Notes: generated from the letters alone by a model not told the origin. Shown: positions 34,441 to 45,217, numbered from the stretch's first letter. The stretch: DNA of 64,000 nt from Atrina japonica (GCA_030159075.1 BROG01000139.1:480001-544000), one strand, 5' to 3'. Numbers and translations are program-made.

Positions 34441-34773
34441 TATACAGAGGAAGTTTTTTCCCCTGTATTATTTTTGCCTATTTCGCCCTCATCATCAGTG
34501 GGCGAATTCAAAACTGGGTGAATTCAAAATGGTAAATTCATGTAGTGTATCTATTGTATATTTCATTTTAAACATTTAAAAAAAAAAATTTAATGTAATT
34601 ATGCCGAAGGTAGACACACACAAGTATTAATTGTTAAATAAAACAAAAATAAAACAAAGTCATATCATAAATTAGAATTAGAACGAGTCTGGGCGAATTT
34701 AAAACAAGGCAAAATTGTTTGCAAGTGTAGGCGAAAATAACACAGGGCAAAAATAACCCTATATACAGTATTT
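34441..34773. mobile_element. Family G element, about 330 bp
   Basis: Left: TGTATACAGAGGAAGTTTTT, CCCCTGTATTATTTTTGCC. Right: GGCGAAAATAACACAGGGCA, AAAATAACCCTATATACAGTA. The right end is the inverse of the left. Confidence 0.55.
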
Positions 34774-34974
34774 CCTGCCTTATCAATGAACATGGTTCAC
34801 ACAGCCAATGAAAAAAGATTTTTCAAGCACTTTTAAAACACTGTCAATGGGTATAGGTTTAAGCTACTAAGACCTTGCAATCAAAATCAAAATAAAATAG
34901 AAATACTGGCGACAAAGTTCTTGCACATTTCAATGGCAGTTATCAAAACACTGCTTAACGTTGAACTTAACATA

Positions 34975-35064
34975 TTAACCCTTTCCACCCTCCAGGCCAA
35001 AATAGACTGGTCATAAACAATAGAAAAACCATATCATTCAGATACTCAGGGGTGAAAGGGTTAA
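34975..35064. mobile_element. TTAA-MITE T2
   Basis: TTAACCCTTTCCACCC at the left, AAAATAGACTGGTCATAAAC in the middle and GGGGTGAAAGGGTTAA at the right; a clean TTAA-to-TTAA copy. Confidence 0.8.
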
Positions 35065-35525
35065 AGAGATGTGGCAGTACAGCATCACAAAGAGGCATGC
35101 TTGACTCTGAAATTGTATCATACTACATGTAGGTGAAGCGTACGATTGAGCTCATTTTTTTTTATTTAAAAGTCTTTCATCAGTATAAATGAATAAACCT
35201 GTAAGAATTTGAATTCAAGTTCTCTGATGAAATAAATCAAGCATTTTGCATTAAATTCAAGCACTTTTCACGGATATTCTTGTTTTCCTGGGTTTTTTTC
35301 TGTGCAAACCCTGATGAATAAGGCCAATGATATTTATATGAATACAATACATGTACAGATTTTCTCCAATATAATTCAAAATTGGTCACCACCATCAAAG
35401 CAATATAAAAGTCTGTGGTGTATATTCACCAGTAAAGCAAATGACCAGCCCCCTCCAACCTGAAAAATGTGGCCACTTGCCTATTCAGACCACTTCCTGA
35501 GGCTCCAACTTCAATATCATAATAT

Positions 35526-35833
35526 AATGGAACATGTCTTGAGAGATCACTCTAGTGAAAGAACACCTGTCTTGAAAGTCCACTCTAGTGAAAGACCACC
35601 TGTCTTGAAAGTCCACTCTAGTGAAAGAACACCTGTCTTGAAAGACCACTCTAGTGAAAGACCACCTGTCTTGAGAGACCACTCTAGTGAAAGACCACTT
35701 GTTTTGAGAAACCACATTCTAAAACCATGTCGTTAAACAATCCTTTAAATACAATCTCTTTTTAGAGACCACCTGTCTTAAAAGACCGCATTCCAGTGGC
35801 AGATGGGGTGGTCTCTCAATACAGGTTGCACTG
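35526..35833. mobile_element. MITE P2 with internal 30-bp array
   Basis: Both MITE ends are present (TAATGGAACATGTCTTGAG at the left, CAATACAGGTTGCACTG/TA at the right), as are the interior landmarks (CATTCTAAAACCATG, CCTTTAAATACAATC, CATTCCAGTGGCAG). Between the left end and the first landmark, a 30-bp unit (GACCACTCTAGTGAAAGACC+ACCTGTCTTG) occurs about six times at 35537-35715. The unit differs from that of the 9946 array (CTAGTGAAA in place of GTCACAGA), so the expansions are independent. Confidence 0.9.
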
Positions 35834-36005
35834 TATATACAAGAAAATGAGTAAAACCAAATGACAGTCAAACTATCTAGCTGATATTCTATTGCAGGCA
35901 TTTAGAGGTTACGACCATCGTTTTGTACAAATGTGCGACTGATTTTTCCTCCCAGTGTTATCACACCAAGCGATGGCCCTGGTCTTCAGCGGTTCTTTAT
36001 GCCAC

Positions 36006-36192
36006 ACTTGATAATTCATTTAGTTATTTATTGGTGGCCAGTTTTTAATGGTGAAGGCGGGAACGCATCCAAGATGAGATCACAAGCTTTCCGCAAGTAA
36101 ACTGGCGAAATTTAACTCACACTACAACTTAAGATATGGGAGACTTCATGATTCAAACTGCAATTCTTTAACAACTTAGCTGGAAGCCCCAT
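36006..36192 (-). mobile_element. SINE-G, degraded copy
   Basis: TATTGGTGGCCAGTTTTTAA, AAGTAAACTGGCGAAATTTA and GGGAGACTTCATGATTCAAA; the B-box segment has been deleted. Confidence 0.7.
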
Positions 36193-37174
36193 CTCATCCC
36201 CAAGTTAGCCGATATATTTTGTTTACAGTTAGCCCACCTAGTTGTTAAGGTGAAAACTCTGTAGTTTATCCCAGTTTAGGCACAGGTGAGCCAGACAGGT
36301 GTCATTTATCACTACAAAAGATTAGTACCAGAACTGTCAATACATGTGCCCTGCTGGGTTGCTGATTGTTTTTGCCACTGAAACTGACAACCACCAGGAA
36401 ATGTTGCTGATAGTTTCGCACCATTTTTGAACTACAACTCTATTAGCTGGTTTGTAACATTCATTAATCACTCCTCTGAACCCTGTTTTCCTTAGAAGAA
36501 GCCTATTGAAAGTATTAATACACAAAAGCCTCGGAATTAATCTGAATATTGTATTTTACCTGTGATTAATAATACGAAAGTGACAATTAATATACCTGAG
36601 CTCAATATGAGGTTTACACTTGGTGAACCAATCGGGTTTTATCCTACAAATAATTGATTTCATATAAAAAAACGAGCTGAAATCATCCAGTTATTGTATC
36701 AATGCATTATAGCCACCGGCTACATCGCCATAGAAGTGCCTACTTCCTTTGTTTCTTGCGATATTCGCATGTAAATGTTTCTAAATCAATGTCACCCTGT
36801 TTCATACCACACGATTACACCACATCAAATGCACTCGATAAAAATAACCTTGACCTTGTGGCAAAGCACCAAAGACTGATGTGATGTCGCCATAAATCTT
36901 TTAGTCGAACATAATATATATACATTGTATAATCACTATTGCTGTATTTGTTTTTGCATTTGTTTAACAGCTGTTTCATTCAATTATCCCTTCAATTATG
37001 ATTAATAACTAAAAAAAACTGTTAAAATACTTTACATATAACATATAAGGATCATTGTGTCCTATTTAAGCCTTGTTATATGCCACACATACATTTTTTT
37101 ACGCCACCCACCTTCCTACCCCAACAGATTTCTTTCTCGAATCCTTTTTTTAAGTTGTATGTTTCAGCAATTGA
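36193..37174. other. No gene recognised
   Basis: Minus frame 36337-36525 and plus frame 36702-36884 read as unremarkable 60-codon frames without splice or domain support. TGACCTTG occurs at 36850. Confidence 0.35.
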
Positions 37175-37766
37175 TTACTCCAGCTCAACTAACTTTTCAT
37201 AAGCTTACAGTAAATACGCATAGAATTTATGCTGCAACTGGACACGTTTGTACATCACTGGCATACAACTGGATGATGATGAAAATGATGATGAAAATTT
37301 TCAAATTTTGCTTATTTGAAGAAAACTTCAGAAATATTAAAAAACTGATTGAGTACATTCTGAATTTTGCATACAATACTCAATGCATTTTTTGATTTTT
37401 AAAACATAGGATAATCTCAAGTGTGACTAAAATTTGTTTATGTGAATGATGAAAAATAGCGAGTTTCCTATCAGATACAGAAGATTTACAAACAAGTACA
37501 GTAAAACCTTGTTATACTGCCACCGTTTGTTCAGCCCACTATAAAGGGGTTTGGCAATACATGTAGGTTGAAGGAAACCTTAAACGAAACTATAGGGAAA
37601 ATTTGGAAATTGGACTTTAAAAAAAACTGTGGCATAAAGCCAGGTGGCAAAAGAAACTAAGGGCATTATAAAGAGGTTTTACTGTATAAAGTAAAAATGC
37701 ATGAACATGTTCCTATGTAATAATAAAATAAAAGATGAGCTTAAATATTGAGTACATTTGGTGACC
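37175..37766. mobile_element. Relative of the 11679-12662 element
   Basis: TTACTCCAGCTCAACTAAC at the left and GAGTACATTTGGTGACCT at the right match its inverted ends. GCTGCAACTGGACACG and GAAGAAAACTTCAGAAATAT match its left interior. The 112-codon frame here is therefore repeat-derived. MITE P6 (37499-37684) is nested inside. Confidence 0.55.
37499..37684. mobile_element. MITE P6
   Basis: TA/CAGTAAAACCTTGTTATAC at the left and AAGAGGTTTTACTG/TA at the right, with exact TA on both sides. The interior (CTATAAAGGGGTTTGGC, CATTATAAAGAG) also folds back. Confidence 0.75.
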
Positions 37767-38143
37767 TCAGGGTTGATATCAAAATATTAAGAAAACATCT
37801 GAAATATTCTCAATTGCTTGTCTCAATAATAAATGGAATGTACTAGACTATATTTTGTCAGGTGTTTGTGCGCTGTTCTTTTATTTTTTTTATTTTATTC
37901 TTTTTTTTATTTTTTTTTATGTTTACTGTAAAAATTGCTCTGTTGATTCAAACCATCACTATAAGGCAAAAAATTTAAAAAAAAAAAAAAAGAAAAAGAA
38001 AGACATGCTTTATCTGATCCAAATGACCCAAAAAGCCCCGACCAAAAATATTAGGCAGTTTTGTTCACCTGTATTTTTATCAAAAATCTGAAAATTTGCT
38101 CAATTGACATATCAAAACTTAAAAAGAAATTTTTTTCAAATTT

Positions 38144-38367
38144 GCCTACCATCCAACCGGCACTTCTAAAACAAGTGGTTGGGCACAGCAAATAGATATG
38201 CCTACAATCCAATCGACACTTCTAAAACAAGTGGTCGGGCACTTCAAATAGATATGCCTACCTTCCAAATGGCACTTCTAAAACAAGTGGTTGGGCACAT
38301 CAAATAAATATGCCTACCATCCAACTGGCACTTCTAAAACAAGGGGTCGGTCACTTCAAATAGATAA
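38144..38367. repeat. 56-bp minisatellite, four units
   Basis: Units start GCCTACCATCCAACCGGCAC at 38144, 38200, 38256 and 38312, exactly 56 bp apart, and contain TTCTAAAACAAGTGGT and CGGGCACTTCAAATAGATA. Confidence 0.95.
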
Positions 38368-38467
38368 TTTTTTTTTAAAGATGGCCTAATATGCTTTTAG
38401 TAATATGGTGTACATCACATCATTACAAAACCAACACTAGATTTTGTTTGTTTATAAAGTATTGTTT

Positions 38468-38652
38468 TATGCTACAATCAACAAATTTTCAGTTATATAG
38501 AGACAACAAGTTCTAAATGATGGAAGAGAGAACCTGGATAGAATGTACCCAGGACCACCGACCTTCCACAAGTAAATCAAAAACTACGATATAGAATCAG
38601 CTTAGGGCTCTAGCAGGGCTTGATCCCACGCTGATCTAACGAGAGACCCTTT
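38468..38652 (-). mobile_element. SINE-G, degraded copy
   Basis: ATGCTACAATCAACAAATTT (tail complement), GAAGAGAGAACCTGGATAGA, AATCAGCTTAGGGCTCTAGC and GGGCTTGATCC (decayed B box); the head end is missing. Confidence 0.7.
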
Positions 38653-39049
38653 GCTATCTTCTGCTTGTATTATACTCGATACTATTCATATAAAAGGAAG
38701 TGTCCATTCATTGGCTACACACTTTGTGTAACTATCCATATATCTTGCATCTGAAGCCTACATGAAGATAAATGGATTCTTTTGAAACACAGGTGAGATT
38801 GTGTATATAGACATACATGGATTAAATAATTGATTTCATTATTGAAAATGATATTGATTTTTGTTGTACATTTCAAAGAAGGTTTTCAGTGATGAGTTTT
38901 ACTTATATAAATAAAATATTTCACTTTTTATTCTTGTGTTTGAGTAAACAGTGAGTCTGTGTGTGTTTTTTTAAAGTGCTGGACTACAGTATCGGCAGCG
39001 CATATGGTCATTACAACAAAATCAAAATCTTATATTGCTGAATACAGTA

Positions 39050-39227
39050 CAGTGGAAGCTGTCTCGAGAGACCACTCTCAGGAAGGACCACTTATCTTAA
39101 GAGACCACACTGCCTTAACCAAGCAGTTAAAAAACCCTTTAAATAAAACCTCTTCTGAGCGACCACCTGTCTTGAAAGACCACATTTCGGTGGGAGAAGG
39201 GGTGGTCTGTCAAGACAGGTTTCACTG
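39050..39227. mobile_element. MITE P2, complete copy
   Basis: TA/CAGTGGAAGCTGTCTCGAG at the left and CAAGACAGGTTTCACTG/TA at the right; 178 bp, like the 25406 copy, with no internal expansion. Confidence 0.85.
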
Positions 39228-39466
39228 TAAAACAATTTAATTTGTCACATTTATTTGACAGCTGCAAATATCAATGTGCAGTTAAGATAAGCAAACTAAA
39301 CATAAGTTACCGATAAATGAGTAGTAGACCATTTGTGTTCATTTTCATTTGGTAATTTTAGAACACATAAAAAATTAGCTTACCAGTATTTATATCTCTG
39401 CTTAAAAATAGCTCAGATTTAATGTGTGCTAAAATTTTTGGTATCACAGTTTTAGTCAGCTGGGCC

Positions 39467-39598
39467 TGGAACCATAAAACTTCAGTCTAAAAATTTTACT
39501 CAGCTTTGGCAAATGCTGATACATGTATCTGATTGGCTGAGCAGGCCAAGTTGAGAATATTCTCAGACTTGAGTAAATTCTAAAGTTTTATGGTGCAG
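39467..39598. mobile_element. Palindromic foldback MITE
   Basis: GGAACCATAAAACTTCAGTC at the left and AAAGTTTTATGGTGCAGG at the right. The centre carries CTGATTGGCTGAGCAGGCC. Related to 18368-18480. Confidence 0.7.
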
Positions 39599-40280
39599 GA
39601 GTACTTGAGATTCCTTTGTCATACCCTCAAGGTAGGTGTTATTATTTTTCTCCCGTGTCTTAAATATATTGTCTATGTAGATTTACACGTGATCTACAAG
39701 TCTATGTAGATCTAAACAGATCCTTGTCAAGTCTGACAGAACTATGTACTACATTCTATATGACACAGAAATTTTACGTCATAAATTGTATTGTGACGTC
39801 ATAACTTGTGTAGCTTGTCAACACGCAAGGACAAGGAAATCATTCCCCGTGGAAAAGAAGGAAAAATCTGTAAACCATGGGAGAAATATATGTCCTTTCA
39901 AATTATGACTTTTATAAATCCATCAAAATCAATTAAAATGCAAATATAAAGAATGTTTTGCATTTTTTTAATATCCATGACATCATAATTATTTTGGATT
40001 CCAGAACATTAGCAACTGTCATTATTTTGTTGACCGGATGCGTCCTTTCATCAAACGTAGAGATGAATGTTGATTGTCTAGCTAGATATTCGCAATTTTC
40101 ATTATTTTGCTGGCCATATAGTCCTTACAGGGAAAGTAGAGATGAACGCTGATTGTCTAACTAGCCATTGAATGTCGATTGCTTTGCCAACTTCAGGCAA
40201 CTAGAGTGTTACCCATATTACCTGAACATTCCAATGATTTCCCACTAAAACTATTGAAATGCTATCTCTTACTGACAAAT
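39599..40280. other. No gene recognised
   Basis: Duplicated GTAGAGATGAA(T/C)G(T/C)TGATTGTCTA (40058 and 40136) is the only repeat seen. Two GTGACGTCAT/ACGTCATAA cAMP-response-like motifs lie near 39775-39800. Confidence 0.35.
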
Positions 40281-40530
40281 ACAGTTTTACCCATAAGTCA
40301 CTCAAGAAAATATTACTGAATCCATTTTACCCATAAGTCACTCAAGAAAATATTACTGAATCCATTTTACCCATAAGTCACTCAAGAAATCATTACTGAA
40401 TCCATTTTACCCATAAGTCACTCAAGAAATCATTACTGAATCCATTTTACCCATAAGTCACTCAAGAAATCATTACTGAATCCATTTTACCCATAAGTCA
40501 CTCAAGAAGAAAACATTACTGAATCCATTT
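40281..40530. repeat. 40-bp minisatellite, six units
   Basis: Exact 40-bp spacing of CTCAAGAA at 40301, 40341, 40381, 40421, 40461 and 40501; the unit is GAATCCATTTTACCCATAAG + TCACTCAAGAAATCATTACT. Near-identity between units points to a recent expansion. Confidence 0.95.
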
Positions 40531-41058
40531 GGGACCATAATGCATTCCTCTAACTTTGCCTCTGTAACAAAAAAGTAGTCACAGTTGTGACCCCATTGTG
40601 CCTCAATGACAAAGAGTGATGGGTTGCCCCCCAGAAAGCAGATTAAATAAGAGATTTAATTTGGCGAGTGGGTTTTATGGATGTAGTGTTTTGAAATAGA
40701 CATCCTTTTATGAGAGAAGTCTGTGAAGATACAGATTTCACTCTAATAGATTTTATATAAAATCAAAGATTTGAAATCACAGGTAAATCAGGGGTGTGAT
40801 TCAATTATGGTGTAAAGGGAGGAAAATGGCTCATCTGTAGAGTTTAATTGGAAAATAAAGATTTAACTTAGCATCAAAATATGAAAAAGAGGAATTTTTG
40901 GAGGAAAACTTTTGTCCCAGAGTAATGCAAATAAGGAGATGTTTTTACTTATAAAAATGGATTTTATGTCAAGCCACTCCCTTGTGACTGGTGATGGATG
41001 ACGGATCAAGGGAGGTGTAAACCCAGGTAACAGGCACCATTATACATGTAGTTGCACG
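40531..41058. other. No recognised feature
   Basis: Moderately AT-rich. No exon or repeat shared with the window was recognised. Confidence 0.35.
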
Positions 41059-41062
41059 TTAA

Positions 41063-42094
41063 AGCGATATAAGCTGTCACAATAACTATTTTTGTTCCCT
41101 GACATTTAGTCGAGAATATGATAAAATGTGTGTTCAAATAAATTTTCAAACACGTAAAACGATGTAAAAGATCTTCTTTTCGAAGTTATTTGTTTTATTA
41201 GAATTTAAGTTTTCCTGTACCTTAAAAATTCCAGCTGTATTTCCGTATGCAATGACCTTTCAGATAAACTCTTTCACCATATCAAATGTACTTCATAATT
41301 CATTCAGGGTATCTCGGTCCTTTAAGCGCTCAGACTATGTTAAAGTCGGTTGATTTTTATGTGTTTTATATTTATTTTTAAAATACAGGACGTGATTTTT
41401 ATTGGAAAGTGAATGTATTATGTAAAATATATGCTTTTCAAAGCTATTTTAATTACCTGAAGAAAATCAGATGAATATATGAATAAATATATCAGGTCAC
41501 TAAAAGAAAATGTTCCGATCTTTATGTTACCCTGAATGCTGACATTGACAAAATCAAAACAATATAACTGTGAAAAGTATGCGTACCTCACGTTTTACAA
41601 TCGTGCCGCCATGTCCGGTGGAGTTGGGCAGTTCATGATCATATGTGTCAAGAATAATAAAGCCGAGAATACGATGGGACGAGTTAAAAATGGGTCGAGA
41701 TCACCCGATATACCCGGCACGTGGACAATTTCAGAAACGAATGTTTTGAAATGACTAAAAAGACCAACTTTGTCTGATTTAGGTATGAAATGATGATGTA
41801 CAAAAATAAACCCAAATGGTAATAAGAACAGAATGTATATTAACTGCAAATAGCACGTGTTTATGTGTCTCTCGGTAATCTTCTTAAAAATTTACCGAAA
41901 GTTAATTTGCAATGCTCAAACTATGGTGGACAAAAAATAACTGATATCACAGGTTACGTTTGGCAAGATTGTTGCAATTTTACACATGCATTTGTTATTC
42001 TAACCACCAGATGGTCTCTTTGGAATATATATGAGACAGAATATCACATAAAATAGGTATGTAAAATTTTTCACCGACGACAGCTCATATCGCT
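41063..42094. mobile_element. TTAA-flanked 1.03-kb DNA element
   Basis: TTAA (41059-41062) + AGCGATATAAGCTGTC at the left and GACAGCTCATATCGCT + TTAA (42095-42098) at the right; terminal inverted repeats match 15 of 16. TTAA duplication is diagnostic of piggyBac-type insertion. Overlapping frames at 41536-41754 (+) and 41595-41849 (-) cover a less AT-rich interior but resemble no transposase I can recognise, so it is treated as non-autonomous. Confidence 0.8.
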
Positions 42095-42178
42095 TTAACC
42101 CTTCTACCCCCCCCCGAGTATCCTGAATGATATATTCTATTATTTAAGAAGAGTCTATTATGGTCTGTAGTGTTAGAA
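42095..42178. mobile_element. TTAA-MITE T2, abutting
   Basis: TTAACCCTTCTACCCC, GTATCCTGAATGATATATTC and GAGTCTATTATGGTCTGTAG. Its left TTAA is the right TTAA of the 1.03-kb element. The right end is decayed. Confidence 0.65.
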
Positions 42179-42257
42179 CAATATCTGGTGTATCCCAAGG
42201 GATCCTGATAGTCATGTTAGACACAAAATTAACTCACTCCTGTACTTTCTATTTTCT

Positions 42258-42697
42258 TTTGTTTGAATTTTGTTTTACGCCCCACTCGAGAGCCGGCCTG
42301 GCTCAGTCGGTAGCGTGCTCGACTCCGGATCGTGAGGTCGTTGAGTTCGAGTCCCACCGGCGGCAGGTTGGTTTCCTGTCTTTCGGATGAGACAGTAAAA
42401 ACTGGAGGTCCCGTGTCACAGTAAGTGTCGGCACGTTAAAGAACCCTCACTGCTCAATGGCCGTAAGTGCCGAGCATAGGCCAAAATTTGAAGCCCTCCA
42501 ACGGCATTTGGTGACGTCTTCATATGAGTGAAATATTCTTGAGTGGGACAATAAACAACAATAAACAAACAAACAAACATAAACGCCCCACTCGACATTT
42601 TTTTTCATTGATATGGTGGCAGCCAGTTTTTGATGGTGGAGGAGAGAACCCTGTTACAATGTACCCGGGAAGAGACCACCGGCCTTCCGAAAGTCTT
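42258..42697 (-). mobile_element. SINE-G, split by a Meta-SINE
   Basis: The tail complement TTTGTTTTACGCCCCACTCGA (42269-42289) resumes after the Meta-SINE at 42596 with TTTTTTTCATTGATATGGTG, GGTGGAGGAGAGAACCCTGT and AGACCACCGGCCTTCCGAAA. The head is missing beyond 42697. Confidence 0.85.
42290..42582 (+). mobile_element. Meta-SINE-like retroposon, intact
   Basis: tRNA-like head with A box TGGCTCAGTCGG (42299-42310) and B box GTTCGAGTCC (42345-42354); core with TTTCGGATGAGACAGTAAAA, GGTCCCGTGTCACAGT and GGCACGTTAAAGAACC; then GGTGACGTCTTCATATGAG; and a tail of AAAC/AAC repeats. Perfect 13-bp duplication ACGCCCCACTCGA at 42277-42289 and 42583-42595. The internal promoter is intact enough to be recognised by RNA polymerase III in principle. 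The 76-codon frame crossing it is spurious. Confidence 0.95.
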
Positions 42698-42796
42698 TTA
42701 ATTAAAAGCACATTCTGAAAACCAATTGGTTAAATAAATCTATTACAATGATACAATATTACCACCAGGGGGCTGTGTTACCCCCAGATGACTCTG

Positions 42797-42995
42797 AATG
42801 TAATTTTACACCACACTCTGCAATTCTTCAGTTATATGGTGGCAGACATTTTTAATGGTGGAGGAGAGAACTCGGTTACAATGCACCTCAGAAAAGACCA
42901 CCAGCCTTCTGCAAGTAAACTGGCAAACTAGTTCGCTTAAAATCAGCTTAGGTACCAGCAGGACTCAAACTCGCGATGACTCAAGAGGTATGATG
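42797..42995 (-). mobile_element. SINE-G, left arm of inverted duplication
   Basis: Tail complement TTTTACACCACACTCTGCAA, body GGTGGAGGAGAGAACTCGGT, AGACCACCAGCCTTCTGCAA and AAATCAGCTTAGGTACCAGC, then the decayed B-box GGACTCAAAC. Together with 42716-42796 it forms the left arm of a large inverted repeat (partner 43538-43870). Confidence 0.85.
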
Positions 42996-42999
42996 ACTG

Positions 43000-43537
43000 T
43001 AAGTGCTAATAATGTGCAATGAATAATTTATAAATAGTTTATAAAAATTATTTTCAAAAAAAGAAAAATCATAGATCACATTTTATGAAATTCTGTGAGC
43101 ACGTTCCTTCGAGACAAATGTTATATCGCTATTATACCATCTCTCTTTCTTTGTTGACTATATTTCCTATCTCGTGAATCCAATTATCACTGAATAAACT
43201 TGTGGTACCAAGACAATGTATGAAGTTATTTCGTAATGACTTTGATTCGATTGATAATTGTGAAGTTACATGGAGACTGTAGATGAAATTGTACTGAAGC
43301 ATCAAGTTAATCCAGCGACTCAATTGTTTTGCCATTTGCAAGTTCATCAGTATTAAATTTTCATTTTTGCCCGTGGATTAATGATGATGTAGAAAGTAAT
43401 TATTCCTGAGTGATTTTTCTCTTTGGAAGATGCTTTTAAATCAATTTTCCATCTTGAAATTCATTGGTATAACGTATACGAAACTGATTATCGTGGTTAT
43501 CCAAGGTTCTTGTTTTACCCCACTCAAAAGTACAGGA
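43000..43537. other. Spacer between inverted arms
   Basis: About 0.5 kb of AT-rich sequence between two SINE-G-bearing arms. It holds a 71-codon minus frame (43132-43347) without supporting signals and a short SINE-G tail remnant near 43510 (TTGTTTTACCCCACTC). Confidence 0.4.
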
Positions 43538-43770
43538 GGGGCCTCCGTTGCCAAGTGAATAGAGCATCAAACTTTAAACCATGAAGTCTCTCATCTCTAA
43601 TCAGCGAAGGTTCGAGCCCCGCTGAAACCTAGCGAAGCTGATTTTTGCCAGCTTACTTGTGTGAAGGCTGGTGGTCTCTTCCTGGGTACATTGTAACCGG
43701 GTTCTATCCTCCACCAATAAAAACTGGCCACCACCATATAACTGAAGAATTGCCGAGTGTGGCGTAAAAT
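43538..43770 (+). mobile_element. SINE-G, complete plus-strand copy
   Basis: Head GGGGCCTCCGTTGCCAAGTG with A-box-like GCCAAGTGAATAGAGCATC, B box GGTTCGAGCCCC (43609-43620), then GAAGCTGATTTTTGCCAGC, TTACTTGTGTGAAGGCTGG, TGGTCTCTTCCTGGGTACAT, CCACCACCATATAACTGAAG and tail GAGTGTGGCGTAAAAT. This is the reference copy for the family orientation. Confidence 0.9.
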
Positions 43771-43890
43771 TACATTCAAACAAAAACAAAAGAGTAATCT
43801 GAGGATAACACAGCTCCCTGGTGGTAACCTTGAATCATTGTAATAGATTTATTTAACCAATTGGTTTCCAGTCTGTACAGGTGAACAATT

Positions 43891-44617
43891 ATGTGTCAAA
43901 GCATAAAAAATGTTGAAACATATTACTTCGTCAATTTCTCAACCATTTTTACATTTATCAAATCAGCTGTAAAAATGCAGACAAATACCTCCTACTGTCC
44001 CTTAATTACTCATTTTTTTTTTCAATTCAACATGATCAGAAAATTTACCATATCTCAGTTTGCCGATACTTCAAATAGACTTTATATCAAATATGCTCCT
44101 ACAATCAGTAATTTTATTTTCATCACACATATTTTTATCCATTTAGCAAAATGTACCTGAATTCCCTAGCTTCAAAGATGTATTAATAATATAATTCCAT
44201 CTAGCCGATCTAGGCCATAAAACGTTACCGATTATCCTCGTGGTAAAATGAGAGACCTATGCCATAACGCAATTATATATCTAATACATACAAAGAATAA
44301 TCTGAGTCTCGCAATTGAAACCTTAATGCATTTCTGCTGATTATTACTTTTATCGCCCCGAAATGTAACTTACGGTATAATCAAGCTTGAAAGTAACCAG
44401 TTTGTAGATAATTGTGTCCTAGTGATACTAACGTTTTATTGTCCGGTAATTTCGTTGAACCCGAGGTTTATGTGATTTCATACCGTAGCACAATTGGTAT
44501 CATACAAATAAGATACTAAGCCAGAGACGGCAGCCATTTGTGGAGTATGGCTGCAAGCAGCAGAAAAGACTAAGTTCATTATTGTCACAGCAGACAGAGT
44601 ACAGGTGCACCAAGATA
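43891..44617. other. No gene recognised
   Basis: The 89-codon plus frame (43891-44160) has ordinary-looking composition but no splice sites in a usable arrangement and no recognised domain. The rest is AT-rich. Confidence 0.3.
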
Positions 44618-44796
44618 CAGTAAAACCTGTATATAGGGGCCACCCAAGGGACCAGAAAATATTGGCCTTTATGTGCAGGTGGCCCTTATACACAGGTTCA
44701 TTTTAGTTGAAGTATGCAGTCAAGGGACTTTTCAAAACTGGCCTTTATAGACAGGTAATCCTTATATAGAGGTGGCCGCTATAGCAGGTTTTACTG
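44618..44796. mobile_element. MITE P1 subtype
   Basis: TA/CAGTAAAACCTGTATATAG at the left and AGCAGGTTTTACTG/TA at the right; interior TTCATTTTAGTTGAAGTATG. The inverse copy is at 60551-60729. Confidence 0.85.
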
Positions 44797-44861
44797 TACT
44801 GTATTCTGATTTAGGTTATATCGAAGTTATATTTACAAGAATATTTAAAGAAACTGAATAT

Positions 44862-44988
44862 TTGTGGTCTTAAAAGCAAGGTGGTGAGGTCTTTAAGTGA
44901 GGTGAGGTTCCACTATACATGTGTACAGTCAAAATTATACAACAAATGAGTGTGACAAGGAGGTTTATAAAGTGGTTTTACTGTATAA
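44862..44988. mobile_element. MITE P3 right end plus P6-like end
   Basis: GAGGTCTTTAAGTGAGGTGA and GGTTCCACTATAC close a P3 fragment; GTGGTTTTACTGTATA at 44972 is a separate CAGT-type terminus. Confidence 0.5.
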
Positions 44989-45217
44989 AACATAGAGTAA
45001 TCAACGATTACAAAGCTCATTTCATATCAACATACTTTATATTCTCCCCGACCCCTGCAATTAACCTGACATCAACAAATCTATTTAACCACAGAGTTGA
45101 AAAAAGTCAAAAATGAGGTCATTTTTGTAAAGAAAATACAGAACTAATCTGGCATCTGAAGCAAAGCATGTACTAAGAATCATAGAACCATGCTAAGAAC
45201 CATGCAAATTAGTTGAT

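Noticed and set aside
37057..37395. 112-codon plus-strand frame without low complexity
   Set aside because: Most of it overlaps sequence shared with the element at 11679-12662, so the frame is repeat-derived; no splice or domain support.
41536..41849. Overlapping frames on both strands inside the 1.03-kb TTAA element, considered as a transposase remnant
   Set aside because: Each is under 90 codons and neither shows a catalytic-triad-like arrangement that I can recognise; kept only as part of the element.
42290..42360. tRNA gene
   Set aside because: A and B boxes are present but the segment continues into a Meta-like core and AAAC tail between 13-bp duplications, so it is a SINE head. The heads at 28620-28692, 45430-45502 and 45550-45610 were rejected as tRNA genes for the same reason.
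43891..44160. 89-codon plus-strand frame as a small gene
   Set aside because: No start context, polyadenylation signal arrangement or homologous family recognised; frames of this length are expected by chance in 64 kb of AT-rich DNA.
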